Shown piece by piece: positions 1 through 5,160 of a DNA stretch of 5,160 bases (its first letter is position 1; every line of letters begins with the position of its first letter). The DNA lies in the NCBI GenBank assembly GCA_003155565.1, contig PMDM01000318.1:1-5160 (forward strand). The letters are read 5' to 3'. This DNA is from Methylococcaceae bacterium. GTDB taxonomy: Bacteria > Pseudomonadota > Gammaproteobacteria > Methylococcales > Methylomonadaceae. The position numbers and the translations under genes are program-made. The notes beneath the pieces are model-generated. The model made no database searches. It had not been told where the DNA came from and saw only the letters and a list, made by a program, of their open reading frames with translations.

Positions 1-510
1 AATAAGCTCGAGATTGGCAGGGATAGCTATCCATAGCGACCCACAGAAGACTATCGACCTTAGCACAAAATAACCTCCAAAGAGGACATTCAATAAATAG
101 AATGTGGCTTAATTCTTTCAACTCCACTATTGCCATCACATCTCACTTTACTTGGTCGATTATAACGCTATTAGTTTTCAAATATTTACGCTGATTGACA
201 AGTTAGCACCAATCATTTAACAGAGTTATTGACTGCGTTTAATGACCGAAAATGCGGGTTATTTGTCATTGCAATCAGTCATGAAGTGGCGTTAAGATTC
301 TACCATGTCAATCTTATTCTCACTAGCGAGAAGACACTGATTTCCACGGGCATTTTGGCTTGACTGATAGGTATGCCGATACTGGTATTTTCGATGCGTT
401 TAGCGAGACTCATGGTGATAGCATACTTTGATCGGTATTGAGTAGGTGTTTAATAAAATAGAATTAACTTTGCATTGGGCGAAAAGACTGAATTTAATTG
501 GGAGGACGCG
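1..510. other. Leader region without a convincing gene
   Basis: I see no gene I can support here. A minus-strand reading frame opens with ATG at 136 and runs off the left edge (45 codons, rich in Trp and Cys), but it has no clear ribosome binding site and no recognisable family. Short open stretches on the + strand between about 250 and 430 lie in different frames and are broken by stops, which would fit decayed coding DNA or chance. Just before the first gene, TTGATC (428-433) and an AT-rich TAATAAAAT (451-459) could form a weak sigma-70-type promoter, with 17 bp to TAATAA or 20 bp to TAAAAT. The match is too poor to call. Confidence 0.5.
501..505 (+). promoter_or_regulatory. Ribosome binding site deciding the ATG start at 511
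   Basis: GGAGG lies five bases before the ATG at 511, which is ideal Shine-Dalgarno spacing. The reading frame is open further upstream to a TTG at 475, but that codon has no such site, so the ATG at 511 is preferred. The signal peptide also fits better with the shorter start. Confidence 0.7.
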
Positions 511-1041
511 ATGATGACAAAACATGAAGACACTATGTTTTTGAAGGCCATTTTTCTGCTCCCTATGCTTCTTGGTTATGGCGATGCCTTGGCCGAATGG
601 AGAGTCCGAATCTTTGACCGTTTGGAACCTGACCAAGTTAGTGAAACTGCTCCAATTACTATTGGAGGTGTAGCGCAGACGATCAGTATCAGTAATACAA
701 CTCCCAGTGCTTATGCTGAGTTTAACTGCCCAAATGGGCGGTGGCCTTATTCATTACAAACCAGAACAGGCTACTATAACCAGCAGGGAAAACTTGTCTT
801 TGTCAGCGACCAAGGAAGTGGCACCCTGAACTGCATCGGAAATGGTGATTTGGAATTAACCTGGGACAATTCACTCAACCCACCCTTCTTTACGCTGCAG
901 AATTATGCCATTGAAAAACCGCAGGAACCTATAGAAGCACCATCCCAGACATATATTCCCCAATGCAGGTTAGAGAGAAGAATGACAGCATCGTATACGA
1001 ATTCCGCAGGAAATTGGTCACTTGTTACGGTATGCGACTAA
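511..1041 (+). CDS. Exported four-cysteine protein of unknown function
   Basis: The 176-residue product begins with a Sec-type signal peptide: a short charged start, a hydrophobic core at about residues 10-23 (LKAIFLLPMLLGYG), and an A-L-A cleavage site giving a mature protein starting near Glu29. The mature part has four cysteines (residues 73, 108, 152, 175), which suggests two disulfides in an oxidising compartment, so it is probably periplasmic or secreted. The middle is rich in Gly, Asn, Thr and aromatic residues and is likely beta-rich. A Pro/Glu-rich linker (about 136-148) precedes a basic C-terminal segment. The start is chosen from the GGAGG at 501-505; a second ATG follows immediately at 514. 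It is transcribed alone, with 157 bp before the next gene. I do not recognise a family. That it is a real gene rests on length, ribosome binding site and signal peptide. Confidence 0.75.
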   Translation: MMTKHEDTMFLKAIFLLPMLLGYGDALAEWRVRIFDRLEPDQVSETAPITIGGVAQTISISNTTPSAYAEFNCPNGRWPYSLQTRTGYYNQQGKLVFVSDQGSGTLNCIGNGDLELTWDNSLNPPFFTLQNYAIEKPQEPIEAPSQTYIPQCRLERRMTASYTNSAGNWSLVTVCD

Positions 1042-1110
1042 GGGCAGAAAAGTCAGGTTATATTACAGTTTTTAAGTAGTGGGTAGTTTGGCGTTGGCGA
1101 TTACTGATCG

Positions 1111-1158
1111 GCCTAACAAAAGCACGGGGTCAGGTCTAACATTAGCTTTACGTTAGGC
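1111..1158 (+). repeat. attC-like inverted repeat (possible integron recombination site or REP-type hairpin)
   Basis: GCCTAAC (1111-1117) and GTTAGGC (1152-1158) are perfect 7-bp complements. They also match the outer attC core boxes RYYYAAC and GTTRRRY in the orientation expected downstream of a + strand cassette gene, with the usual AA after the first box and a C before the second. Inside them AAAGC (1119-1123) pairs with GCTTT (1145-1149), giving a two-part stem separated by an asymmetric bulge (one base against two) and a 21-base loop. At 48 bp it is shorter than typical attC sites, and no second site or integrase is in the window. The alternative is a REP-like hairpin, because the loop contains GGGGTCAGGTCT. 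There is no U-tract, so it is not a convincing terminator. Confidence 0.4.
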
Positions 1159-1198
1159 TTCAAGCTATTTGTGAATAATTAGGTTATGAGGTAATTCC

Positions 1199-1804
1199 AT
1201 GAGCTACAGAAATCTGACATCCATTCAGTTTCCATTTTGTCGCTTTCCTTCTCGCGTGCGCTACCATGCAAGAAAGTCGATTGCACACTCCTTTTTAGTG
1301 ATACTCGCGGCGGCATTAACAAACACGGCGTGGGGAGATCTAGATTGGGTTGATCAGTCTCGTGGCACAACAAGGCTTAAAAGTATGTATAAGGAGGCAC
1401 AGCGGGAGCAAGGCGGCTCTGCGCAATATTCATCACCCGCCGTGCAACTCCCACCCCAAATTGACCAGATTGAACAGATTGGTCTTGCTGCCAGGCAGGG
1501 CAACACTGACGCCTATGTCGCCCTTGGAGCATTCTACCGGGGGATGGGGAACGAGACCGAAGCAACGAGGTGGTTTGCCATGGCGGCGGCACAGGGACAC
1601 CCGAAAGCACAGCTATTCCTGGGTTATCGATATCTTTATGGCATCGGTGCGCCAAAGAACCCGATTTTGGCTGAAGACTGGCTGCGCCAAGCGGCGAATC
1701 AAGGCGAGCAAGCCGCTCAAGAAATGTTGCTGCACCAGGCTGCGGTGCAAGGGGAGAAAGCAACCCGCGATGCAATAAAAGCAATGAGCGAATCGATTAA
1801 ATGA
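1199..1804 (+). CDS. Exported Sel1-repeat (TPR-like) protein
   Basis: The 201-residue protein has a long basic N-terminal arm (1-28), a hydrophobic segment (about 29-45, SIAHSFLVILAAALTNTAWG) that reads as a signal peptide cut near Gly46, a polar linker (50-90), and then two Sel1-like repeats at about 102-135 and 136-170. The repeats show the family pattern of A-x-x-x-L-G, a Gly-rich turn (GIG) and A-x-x-W-x-x-x-A-A-x-Q-G. A third, degenerate helical repeat (171-195) follows. Sel1 repeats are alpha-solenoid protein-binding scaffolds, so a periplasmic adaptor role is likely; the partner is unknown. GAGG at 1188-1191 with a 7-base spacer supports the ATG at 1199. The stop codon overlaps the next start (ATGA, 1801-1804), so the two are probably translationally coupled. 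Confidence 0.85.
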   Translation: MSYRNLTSIQFPFCRFPSRVRYHARKSIAHSFLVILAAALTNTAWGDLDWVDQSRGTTRLKSMYKEAQREQGGSAQYSSPAVQLPPQIDQIEQIGLAARQGNTDAYVALGAFYRGMGNETEATRWFAMAAAQGHPKAQLFLGYRYLYGIGAPKNPILAEDWLRQAANQGEQAAQEMLLHQAAVQGEKATRDAIKAMSESIK

Positions 1805-2250
1805 CAAAGCGCTGCAAGATTGTAATGAAAGCATCCCAACAGTATTTGAAGGTATTAGCTGTGTTAATCAGCGTCATTGCTCTCCCGGGCTGCTTCGGCA
1901 ACATGGGCGGAATAATAAGAAACCAAGGAGGAAAAGTGGCTGTTTCCCAAACTGGAGGCATGTATTCCATAGCCTTACCAGATGGGGAAACATTTAAGGG
2001 GAAGCAAGTACAGGTACAAACCTCTCACTTAAGTGGTGCCTTAATTGAGCCTCCAACAGTCAGGAGTCCGTTCGGAGATGTAACCTACTATTACCACTTT
2101 GGTCCTTACCAACGTGCATTGACACATGGAGGGATTCTTTCCGGAGACCGCGGACATAAAATGTGGTGCAATATCTATGCTACTGGCTTCGGTGGAGGCA
2201 AGGGCCTTTGCGACATATCAGACGGGAGAACAGTTGACCTTCAATGGTAG
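1801..2250 (+). CDS. Small lipoprotein, coupled to the Sel1 gene
   Basis: The 149-residue product carries a lipoprotein signal sequence: basic start, hydrophobic core (about 17-28, YLKVLAVLISVIA) and lipobox L-P-G-C with the lipidated Cys at residue 31. The mature part is Gly-rich and has a DGE-x-F-x-G segment (61-67) and a C-terminal block, M-W-C-N...G-F-G-G-G-K-G-L-C-D-I-S-D-G-R-T (121-144), whose two cysteines (123, 137) could form a disulfide. This layout resembles small Gram-negative lipoproteins of unknown function ending in a G-x-G-x-C-x-x-x-D-G-R motif; that resemblance is from memory and not a named family. Translation probably restarts at the ATGA overlap with the Sel1 gene. An in-frame ATG at 1825 would give a more ordinary 22-residue signal, and neither start has a strong ribosome binding site. 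The likely site is the outer membrane or periplasmic face. Confidence 0.75.
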   Translation: MTKRCKIVMKASQQYLKVLAVLISVIALPGCFGNMGGIIRNQGGKVAVSQTGGMYSIALPDGETFKGKQVQVQTSHLSGALIEPPTVRSPFGDVTYYYHFGPYQRALTHGGILSGDRGHKMWCNIYATGFGGGKGLCDISDGRTVDLQW

Positions 2251-2414
2251 AAAAATCGTATTCTTGCGACTCTTGGAATTCTGAAAATTCTGCTGTATTT
2301 CGGAACCAGGCGTTCTAAGAGGACATTGAAAGCCTTGGGCGTTAGGATTACCCGCAAAGCAATAATTTACCCTTGATTGTTCTCACAATGACTTAAAGGA
2401 AAAGATGCGCTTCT

Positions 2415-2522
2415 ATGAAACACAAGATTGCCGCTATCATCGTATTGCTAATTGCAGCGTGCGCTAGTTTGAAATCTCGACAAAGACCAAATAACTTTCA
2501 GGTCTTGTACCATACTGGCTAG
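2415..2522 (+). CDS. Tiny lipoprotein-like ORF, 35 aa (peptide gene or gene remnant)
   Basis: This frame encodes a compact lipoprotein signal: M-K-H-K, a hydrophobic run (IAAIIVLLIAA) and lipobox I-A-A-C with Cys16, followed by only 19 residues (ASLKSRQRPNNF...) before a TAG. The signal is textbook quality, which is unlikely by chance. AAAGGA (2395-2400) is 14 bases from the ATG, too far for a good ribosome binding site; it is better placed for an ATG at 2405 in another frame that gives only 20 codons. It could be a genuine small lipoprotein of the size class of entericidin or colicin-release peptides. It could equally be the surviving 5' end of a longer lipoprotein gene broken by the mobile-element activity seen downstream. 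Sequence alone does not decide. Confidence 0.4.
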   Translation: MKHKIAAIIVLLIAACASLKSRQRPNNFQVLYHTG

Positions 2523-2697
2523 CCCCCGCACATTCGCCACAGGTGTTGGAAGAAAAACGTGTCTAAATTTTGCCGATGTTACAATAAAAGAGCGTTCAAT
2601 TTTTTCCTGAAGTTAAACCCGTCAGGCCTACAATCCGCATACCTTTTTGGCTCTTATCATGTTGGGCAATGCGCGGTTTTTATTGATTGAAAACATC

Positions 2698-2793
2698 ATG
2701 ATCAGTTTTAAAGGAGCGTATTCCCCTAAAGAAGTTATTCTGTTTTCTGTGTTTTTCTATGTCCGAAAGGATGTATCTTATCGCGACCCGTAA
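2698..2793 (+). pseudogene. Truncated IS6-family transposase (N-terminal remnant)
   Basis: The 31-codon frame reads MISFKGAYSPKEVIL, then FFYVRKDVSYRDP, then a stop. This closely matches the start of IS6/IS26-type DDE transposases, which typically begin M-I-x-F-K-G-x-x-F-P-x-x-V-I-L and continue with F/W-Y-V-R-x-x-x-S-Y-R-D-L-E-E-L. At the break the DNA reads CCG TAA GAA CTT. One substitution each would restore Leu and Glu to give the expected R-D-L-E-E-L, so the stop looks like a nonsense mutation, after which similarity fades within a few codons. The catalytic DDE domain is absent and no terminal inverted repeats are recognisable. This is therefore a dead insertion-sequence fragment. The family call rests on remembered motifs. 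Confidence 0.7.
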
Positions 2794-2912
2794 GAACTTT
2801 TGGAATTCCTTTACAAGATATCGACGGTAATAAAGACCAAAAATAGACGCCCCTCAATTAAAAATAAAATTTCTACCAAGCATACAGAATTGATCGTAAA
2901 GACACTGTCAAC

Positions 2913-3122
2913 ATGGAAGAAAAATTTATATCGATAGATGTTTCAAGCACTGACTCAATGCTTTTAAATTTGTCCGAAAATGCAGTTTTAATGTCGTTGC
3001 AGTCTGCCATAAGTGGCGTTAATATTGACTATTATCATCGCTATAGCAGCAGTTTATCAAAAACTGTAACAGACAACGGATACTTAGATCTTATCATCTC
3101 TGAAATTAGGAGAGTATCATGA
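2913..3122 (+). CDS. Hypothetical protein, 69 aa, first gene of the caspase operon
   Basis: This is a small, polar, Ser-rich protein (MEEKFISIDVSSTDSML at the start, ISEIRRVS at the end) with no cysteine, no signal peptide and no membrane segment, so it is probably cytoplasmic if made. I do not recognise it. Its stop overlaps the next start in an ATGA (3119-3122), and the strong ribosome binding site of that next gene lies within its last codons. This arrangement argues for a real, coupled gene. Against it, there is no Shine-Dalgarno sequence before the ATG at 2913, and the frame is also open for about fifteen codons upstream. It could therefore be the tail of a decayed longer gene. Confidence 0.5.
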   Translation: MEEKFISIDVSSTDSMLLNLSENAVLMSLQSAISGVNIDYYHRYSSSLSKTVTDNGYLDLIISEIRRVS

Positions 3123-3583
3123 CCGCTCAACGCAAAATGCATACGCAACACATAGCGGGTAAAGTAATCCACTGTCGTGTTTTCAGTGCTTGCCTTTCGG
3201 CAATTCTACTACCCGTGTTGACAGGATGTGGAGTCATACTCGGCACAACACCCACTTCGAATCCCAATCAAAGCGATAACGTGACTCCCATCCTGCCCTA
3301 TCAGGCAGGCGATGAGCAGTTGCCATGCTCAGAATTAAATAAGGAGATTGGCAAACTCAATGAAAGAGTATCACGGCTGATAGATCAAAATGAGCTGAAG
3401 GAGGCGCGCAAAGACGAAACGAGCCCCTATCTGGGTGTCCTCTTTAGCGCGATGGTAGGGGTCAAACGCAAATTATCCAATGCACAGGAACAGCAATATG
3501 GGACCGATACGGGGCATCTGATTCAGACTTATCAAGAGCGCATTGAACATCTAGAGAAAATAAGTCAATCGAGAAGCTGTTAA
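3119..3583 (+). CDS. Lipoprotein with short coiled coil, upstream partner of the caspase gene
   Basis: The 154-residue product has a basic N-terminal region, a hydrophobic core (about 22-34) and lipobox L-T-G-C with the lipidated Cys at 37. A Thr/Asn/Pro-rich tether (43-60) follows. Residues about 70-98 (CSELNKEIGKLNERVSRL and on) form an amphipathic, heptad-like helix. A short apolar stretch (104-115) and a second helix (about 134-149, IQTYQERIEHLEKIS) follow, and the protein ends in Cys154, which could pair with Cys70. AGGAGAG at 3108-3114 sits close before the ATG and fixes the start. The caspase-like gene begins 23 or 56 bp after the stop, so co-expression is likely. No named family is recognised. 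A helical envelope lipoprotein that binds a partner or multimerises is the simplest reading. Confidence 0.8.
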   Translation: MTAQRKMHTQHIAGKVIHCRVFSACLSAILLPVLTGCGVILGTTPTSNPNQSDNVTPILPYQAGDEQLPCSELNKEIGKLNERVSRLIDQNELKEARKDETSPYLGVLFSAMVGVKRKLSNAQEQQYGTDTGHLIQTYQERIEHLEKISQSRSC

Positions 3584-3639
3584 TCCAAGCTATTAACCTA
3601 ATCGATGTGAGCAATGTAAAAAGTTGGGGCAAAAGCCAT

Positions 3640-4842
3640 ATGAAAGGCTCTATGTACTATTGCTTTACAATAAGCTTGTTAGGATTCTTTTTTACTTCCT
3701 GCACCTTCCACTCATTTCCGAGCACTCATGACCCGGATTCGATATTGATAGATTCAGGAGATCCCACAACAGCCCATCTATACGATGTGTACGGCCGCTA
3801 CCTGGCGACCGGGCAGTTCATCGATTCCTGTCTGGACAAATCAATCACCGATCAATCCAATGCAGCGTTGGCTAAATGCCGGTTTAAAACCAAGGTCTCC
3901 ATCTATCCGGCCGGAATATATACCATTCAAAAAAAACTGGCAAAAGCCCGGGGGGATTCTGGCAAAGCGTCGAGTGTGGTGGATGCCGAGCAATTAAACG
4001 GCGGGTTAAAGAAGACGTTTTCCGGGCTAGCTGCTGTGGAGACTGCAATTACTCAGGCAACCCCGTCATCGTTGTCGTTGCCTTTGGACTCACTCCGCCG
4101 TGTCGCGTTAGTAATCGGCAATAGCAGTTATCAATATCTTCCAGTTCTGGATAATCCGCATAATGATGCAGAGTTAATCGCTAAGACGTTGACCAAACTC
4201 CATTTTGAATTGGTTGGAGGCAGAGCACTTCTCGATCTCAGTCGCGCGAATTTTGAAGAAACGGTTAAGGCTTTCTCATTAGCGTTACATGGAAGCAACT
4301 TGAATAATAATTATGAGCTAAGTAAGAATAAAAATAGCCATTCAAATAGAGCAGTAGTCGCACTGTTTTACTATGCTGGTCACGGTTTACAGGCTCGTGG
4401 CGAAAACTTTTTAATACCGATTGATGCCAATCCGACCAAGGATGGCGATCTTGATTTTCAAACCATGAACGTGAATATGGTGCTGCGTCAGATGGAAGGC
4501 GCCACTTCACTGAACATGGTTATCCTGGATGCTTGCCGAAATAATCCATTCGGCGGGCGTGGCTTGCGCAGCAGTGGTAATGGTCTCGCGGAAATTCGGG
4601 CGCCCGAAGGGACCCTGGTCGCTTTCGCTACTCAAAGTGGTAATATTGCTCAGGACGGCCCCCCGGGCGATAACAGTCCTTTTGCTAGTGCATTGGCCTG
4701 GGGCCTCCAACAACCTGGATTGGATCAATTCGGCGTATTCAACGCAGTGGCGGTAAAAGTAAAAAAGATCACTTCAGGCGAGCAGCAGCCATGGATGTCC
4801 AATTCTCCCATCGAAGGCCGTTTTTTCTTTGTCCCGCCCTAG
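3640..4842 (+). CDS. Caspase-like peptidase (C14 family, metacaspase/orthocaspase type), probable lipoprotein
   Basis: This is a caspase-fold cysteine protease. Counted from the ATG at 3640 (400 aa), the domain starts near residue 153 with R-R-V-A-L-V-I-G-N-S-x-Y and L-D-N-P-H-N-D-A. The catalytic His is residue 248 in Y-Y-A-G-H-G, the catalytic Cys is residue 299 in I-L-D-A-C-R-N-N-P-F, and the C-terminus has the usual Q-Q-P-W-x-S-x-P-I-x-G-R-F-F-F. Both dyad residues are intact, so activity is expected; this group generally cuts after Arg or Lys. The N-terminus (hydrophobic run, then F-T-S-C with Cys21) looks like a lipobox, although Phe at -3 is less usual. About 130 residues of unrecognised sequence lie between it and the protease domain. 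A GTG at 3607 adds 11 residues but lacks a ribosome binding site; TGGGG (3625-3629) precedes the ATG. It is the last gene of the presumed operon. Confidence 0.9.
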   Translation: MKGSMYYCFTISLLGFFFTSCTFHSFPSTHDPDSILIDSGDPTTAHLYDVYGRYLATGQFIDSCLDKSITDQSNAALAKCRFKTKVSIYPAGIYTIQKKLAKARGDSGKASSVVDAEQLNGGLKKTFSGLAAVETAITQATPSSLSLPLDSLRRVALVIGNSSYQYLPVLDNPHNDAELIAKTLTKLHFELVGGRALLDLSRANFEETVKAFSLALHGSNLNNNYELSKNKNSHSNRAVVALFYYAGHGLQARGENFLIPIDANPTKDGDLDFQTMNVNMVLRQMEGATSLNMVILDACRNNPFGGRGLRSSGNGLAEIRAPEGTLVAFATQSGNIAQDGPPGDNSPFASALAWGLQQPGLDQFGVFNAVAVKVKKITSGEQQPWMSNSPIEGRFFFVPP

Positions 4843-5160
4843 AATCATAATCTTCAATTTGACACCACATACGGCAATTTATTATATTCAATCACAGCCG
4901 GTGGGTGTAAGTAAGTACGAAGCTGCAGAATTTTCCTATTTTTTGACTACATTTAATTTGGCGAGGAGTTTAAATTCTTTTGGTAGTCTGCTTTGATGGC
5001 CTTGAGGGGTTAGCTTTTACAAGCCTGATGGTCTGCACTTGGCCGAGACCTGTCTGTCACTGGCTCCGTCAAGCGGTTGTTTTCTGAACAGGTTCCGCAA
5101 ACGATTTTTTAACACTCCATTTCGTTTTAACTAATCCTAAATAGCTGCCAAAGCTTCTTT
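4843..5160. other. Downstream region with no recognisable gene
   Basis: After the caspase-like gene, both strands are interrupted by stops in every frame I read. The longest stretches are on the minus strand, for example the frame ending in K-E-F-K-L-L-A-K-L-N-V-V-K-K before a stop near 4940. These match nothing I recognise. No hairpin followed by a T-tract is seen close after 4842, so the terminator is not identified. The right edge cuts the region, and a neighbouring gene may begin outside. Confidence 0.45.

Larger units (their letters stand above)
2251..2912. other. Decayed intergenic region with gene and IS remnants
   Basis: Six hundred and sixty bases lie here without an intact sizeable gene. 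I can support two pieces inside it: a 35-codon lipoprotein-like ORF and the N-terminal part of an IS6-type transposase, both listed separately. A weak inverted repeat with G-U pairing, TTCTAA (2314-2319) with TTAGGA (2341-2346), could be a degenerate hairpin but falls short of the attC pattern. The last 100 bases before 2913 are A/T-rich and include TAAAAT (2865-2870), a possible -10 element for the downstream operon, but no matching -35 box is evident. I see no terminator after 2250. Confidence 0.5.

Noticed and set aside
1..136. Minus-strand frame starting ATG at 136 and running off the left edge
   Set aside because: It has only 45 codons, no ribosome binding site and an unusual Trp/Cys-rich composition. 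Nothing is recognisable, so it cannot be supported as a gene start.
215..243. ATTTAAC...GTTTAAT as a second attC site
   Set aside because: The second box breaks the GTTRRRY rule at position four, and the spacing is far too short for an attC hairpin.
428..459. Sigma-70 promoter TTGATC / TAATAAAAT before the first gene
   Set aside because: Only a partial match to either box, and spacing is good for only the poorer -10 candidate. It is left as a note in the region entry.
400..636. Minus-strand 78-codon frame overlapping the first gene
   Set aside because: It overlaps the start of a better supported + strand gene with a signal peptide and ribosome binding site, and shows no recognisable features.
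1350..1834. Alternative frames on both strands across the Sel1 gene
   Set aside because: They are shadows of the Sel1-repeat frame, which has clear repeat motifs. The others lack start signals and known motifs.
2276..2290. GAATT/AATTC hairpin after 2250 as a terminator
   Set aside because: The stem is only five mostly A-T pairs with no following T-tract.
80..2327. Repeated AAGAGGACATT at 80-90 and 2317-2327
   Set aside because: An 11-base match in 5 kb of A/T-leaning sequence can arise by chance, and the flanks are not similar.
2314..2346. TTCTAA/TTAGGA hairpin as a degenerate attC at the end of the lipoprotein gene
   Set aside because: The left box has AAG instead of AAC and the right box ends in A rather than a pyrimidine. 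At 33 bp it is too short, and the pairing needs a G-U.
4507..4756. Frames on both strands across the catalytic part of the caspase-like gene
   Set aside because: The conserved C14 motifs fix the true frame, so these are antisense or shifted shadows.

Overview
The window looks like an accessory or variable stretch of a Gram-negative, probably gammaproteobacterial, chromosome. The evidence is a run of + strand genes whose products nearly all carry Sec signal peptides or lipoprotein signal sequences, moderate base composition, wide non-coding gaps, and remnants of mobile DNA. No housekeeping gene is present, so no genus or species can be named from the sequence.

Layout. 1-510 holds no convincing gene. 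511-1041 encodes a small exported protein with four cysteines and no recognised family. 1042-1198 is a gap carrying a compact inverted repeat (1111-1158). Its arms fit the integron attC core pattern (RYYYAAC...GTTRRRY), but its interior also carries a motif reminiscent of repeats linked to RAYT/IS200-type transposases. 1199-1804 (exported Sel1-repeat protein) and 1801-2250 (small lipoprotein) overlap by ATGA and look translationally coupled. 2251-2912 is a decayed intergenic region holding a 35-residue lipoprotein-like ORF (2415-2522) and a truncated IS6-family transposase start (2698-2793). 2913-3122 (69 aa, unknown) overlaps 3119-3583 (lipoprotein with a short coiled coil), again by ATGA. 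This is followed closely by 3640-4842 (GTG alternative at 3607), a caspase-like C14 peptidase with an intact His/Cys dyad and a likely lipoprotein signal sequence. 4843-5160 has no recognisable gene.

How the parts may work together. The firmest functional call is the metacaspase/orthocaspase-type protease. What is unusual is its setting: it appears to be membrane-anchored in the envelope, lies just downstream of a second lipoprotein, and sits about 1.4 kb from a coupled Sel1-protein/lipoprotein pair. An envelope-located caspase-like module with lipoprotein partners is a reasonable hypothesis. The decayed gap separates the two gene pairs, so a single system is not shown by the sequence. The attC-like repeat and IS6 remnant suggest the region was assembled or reshuffled by mobile DNA.
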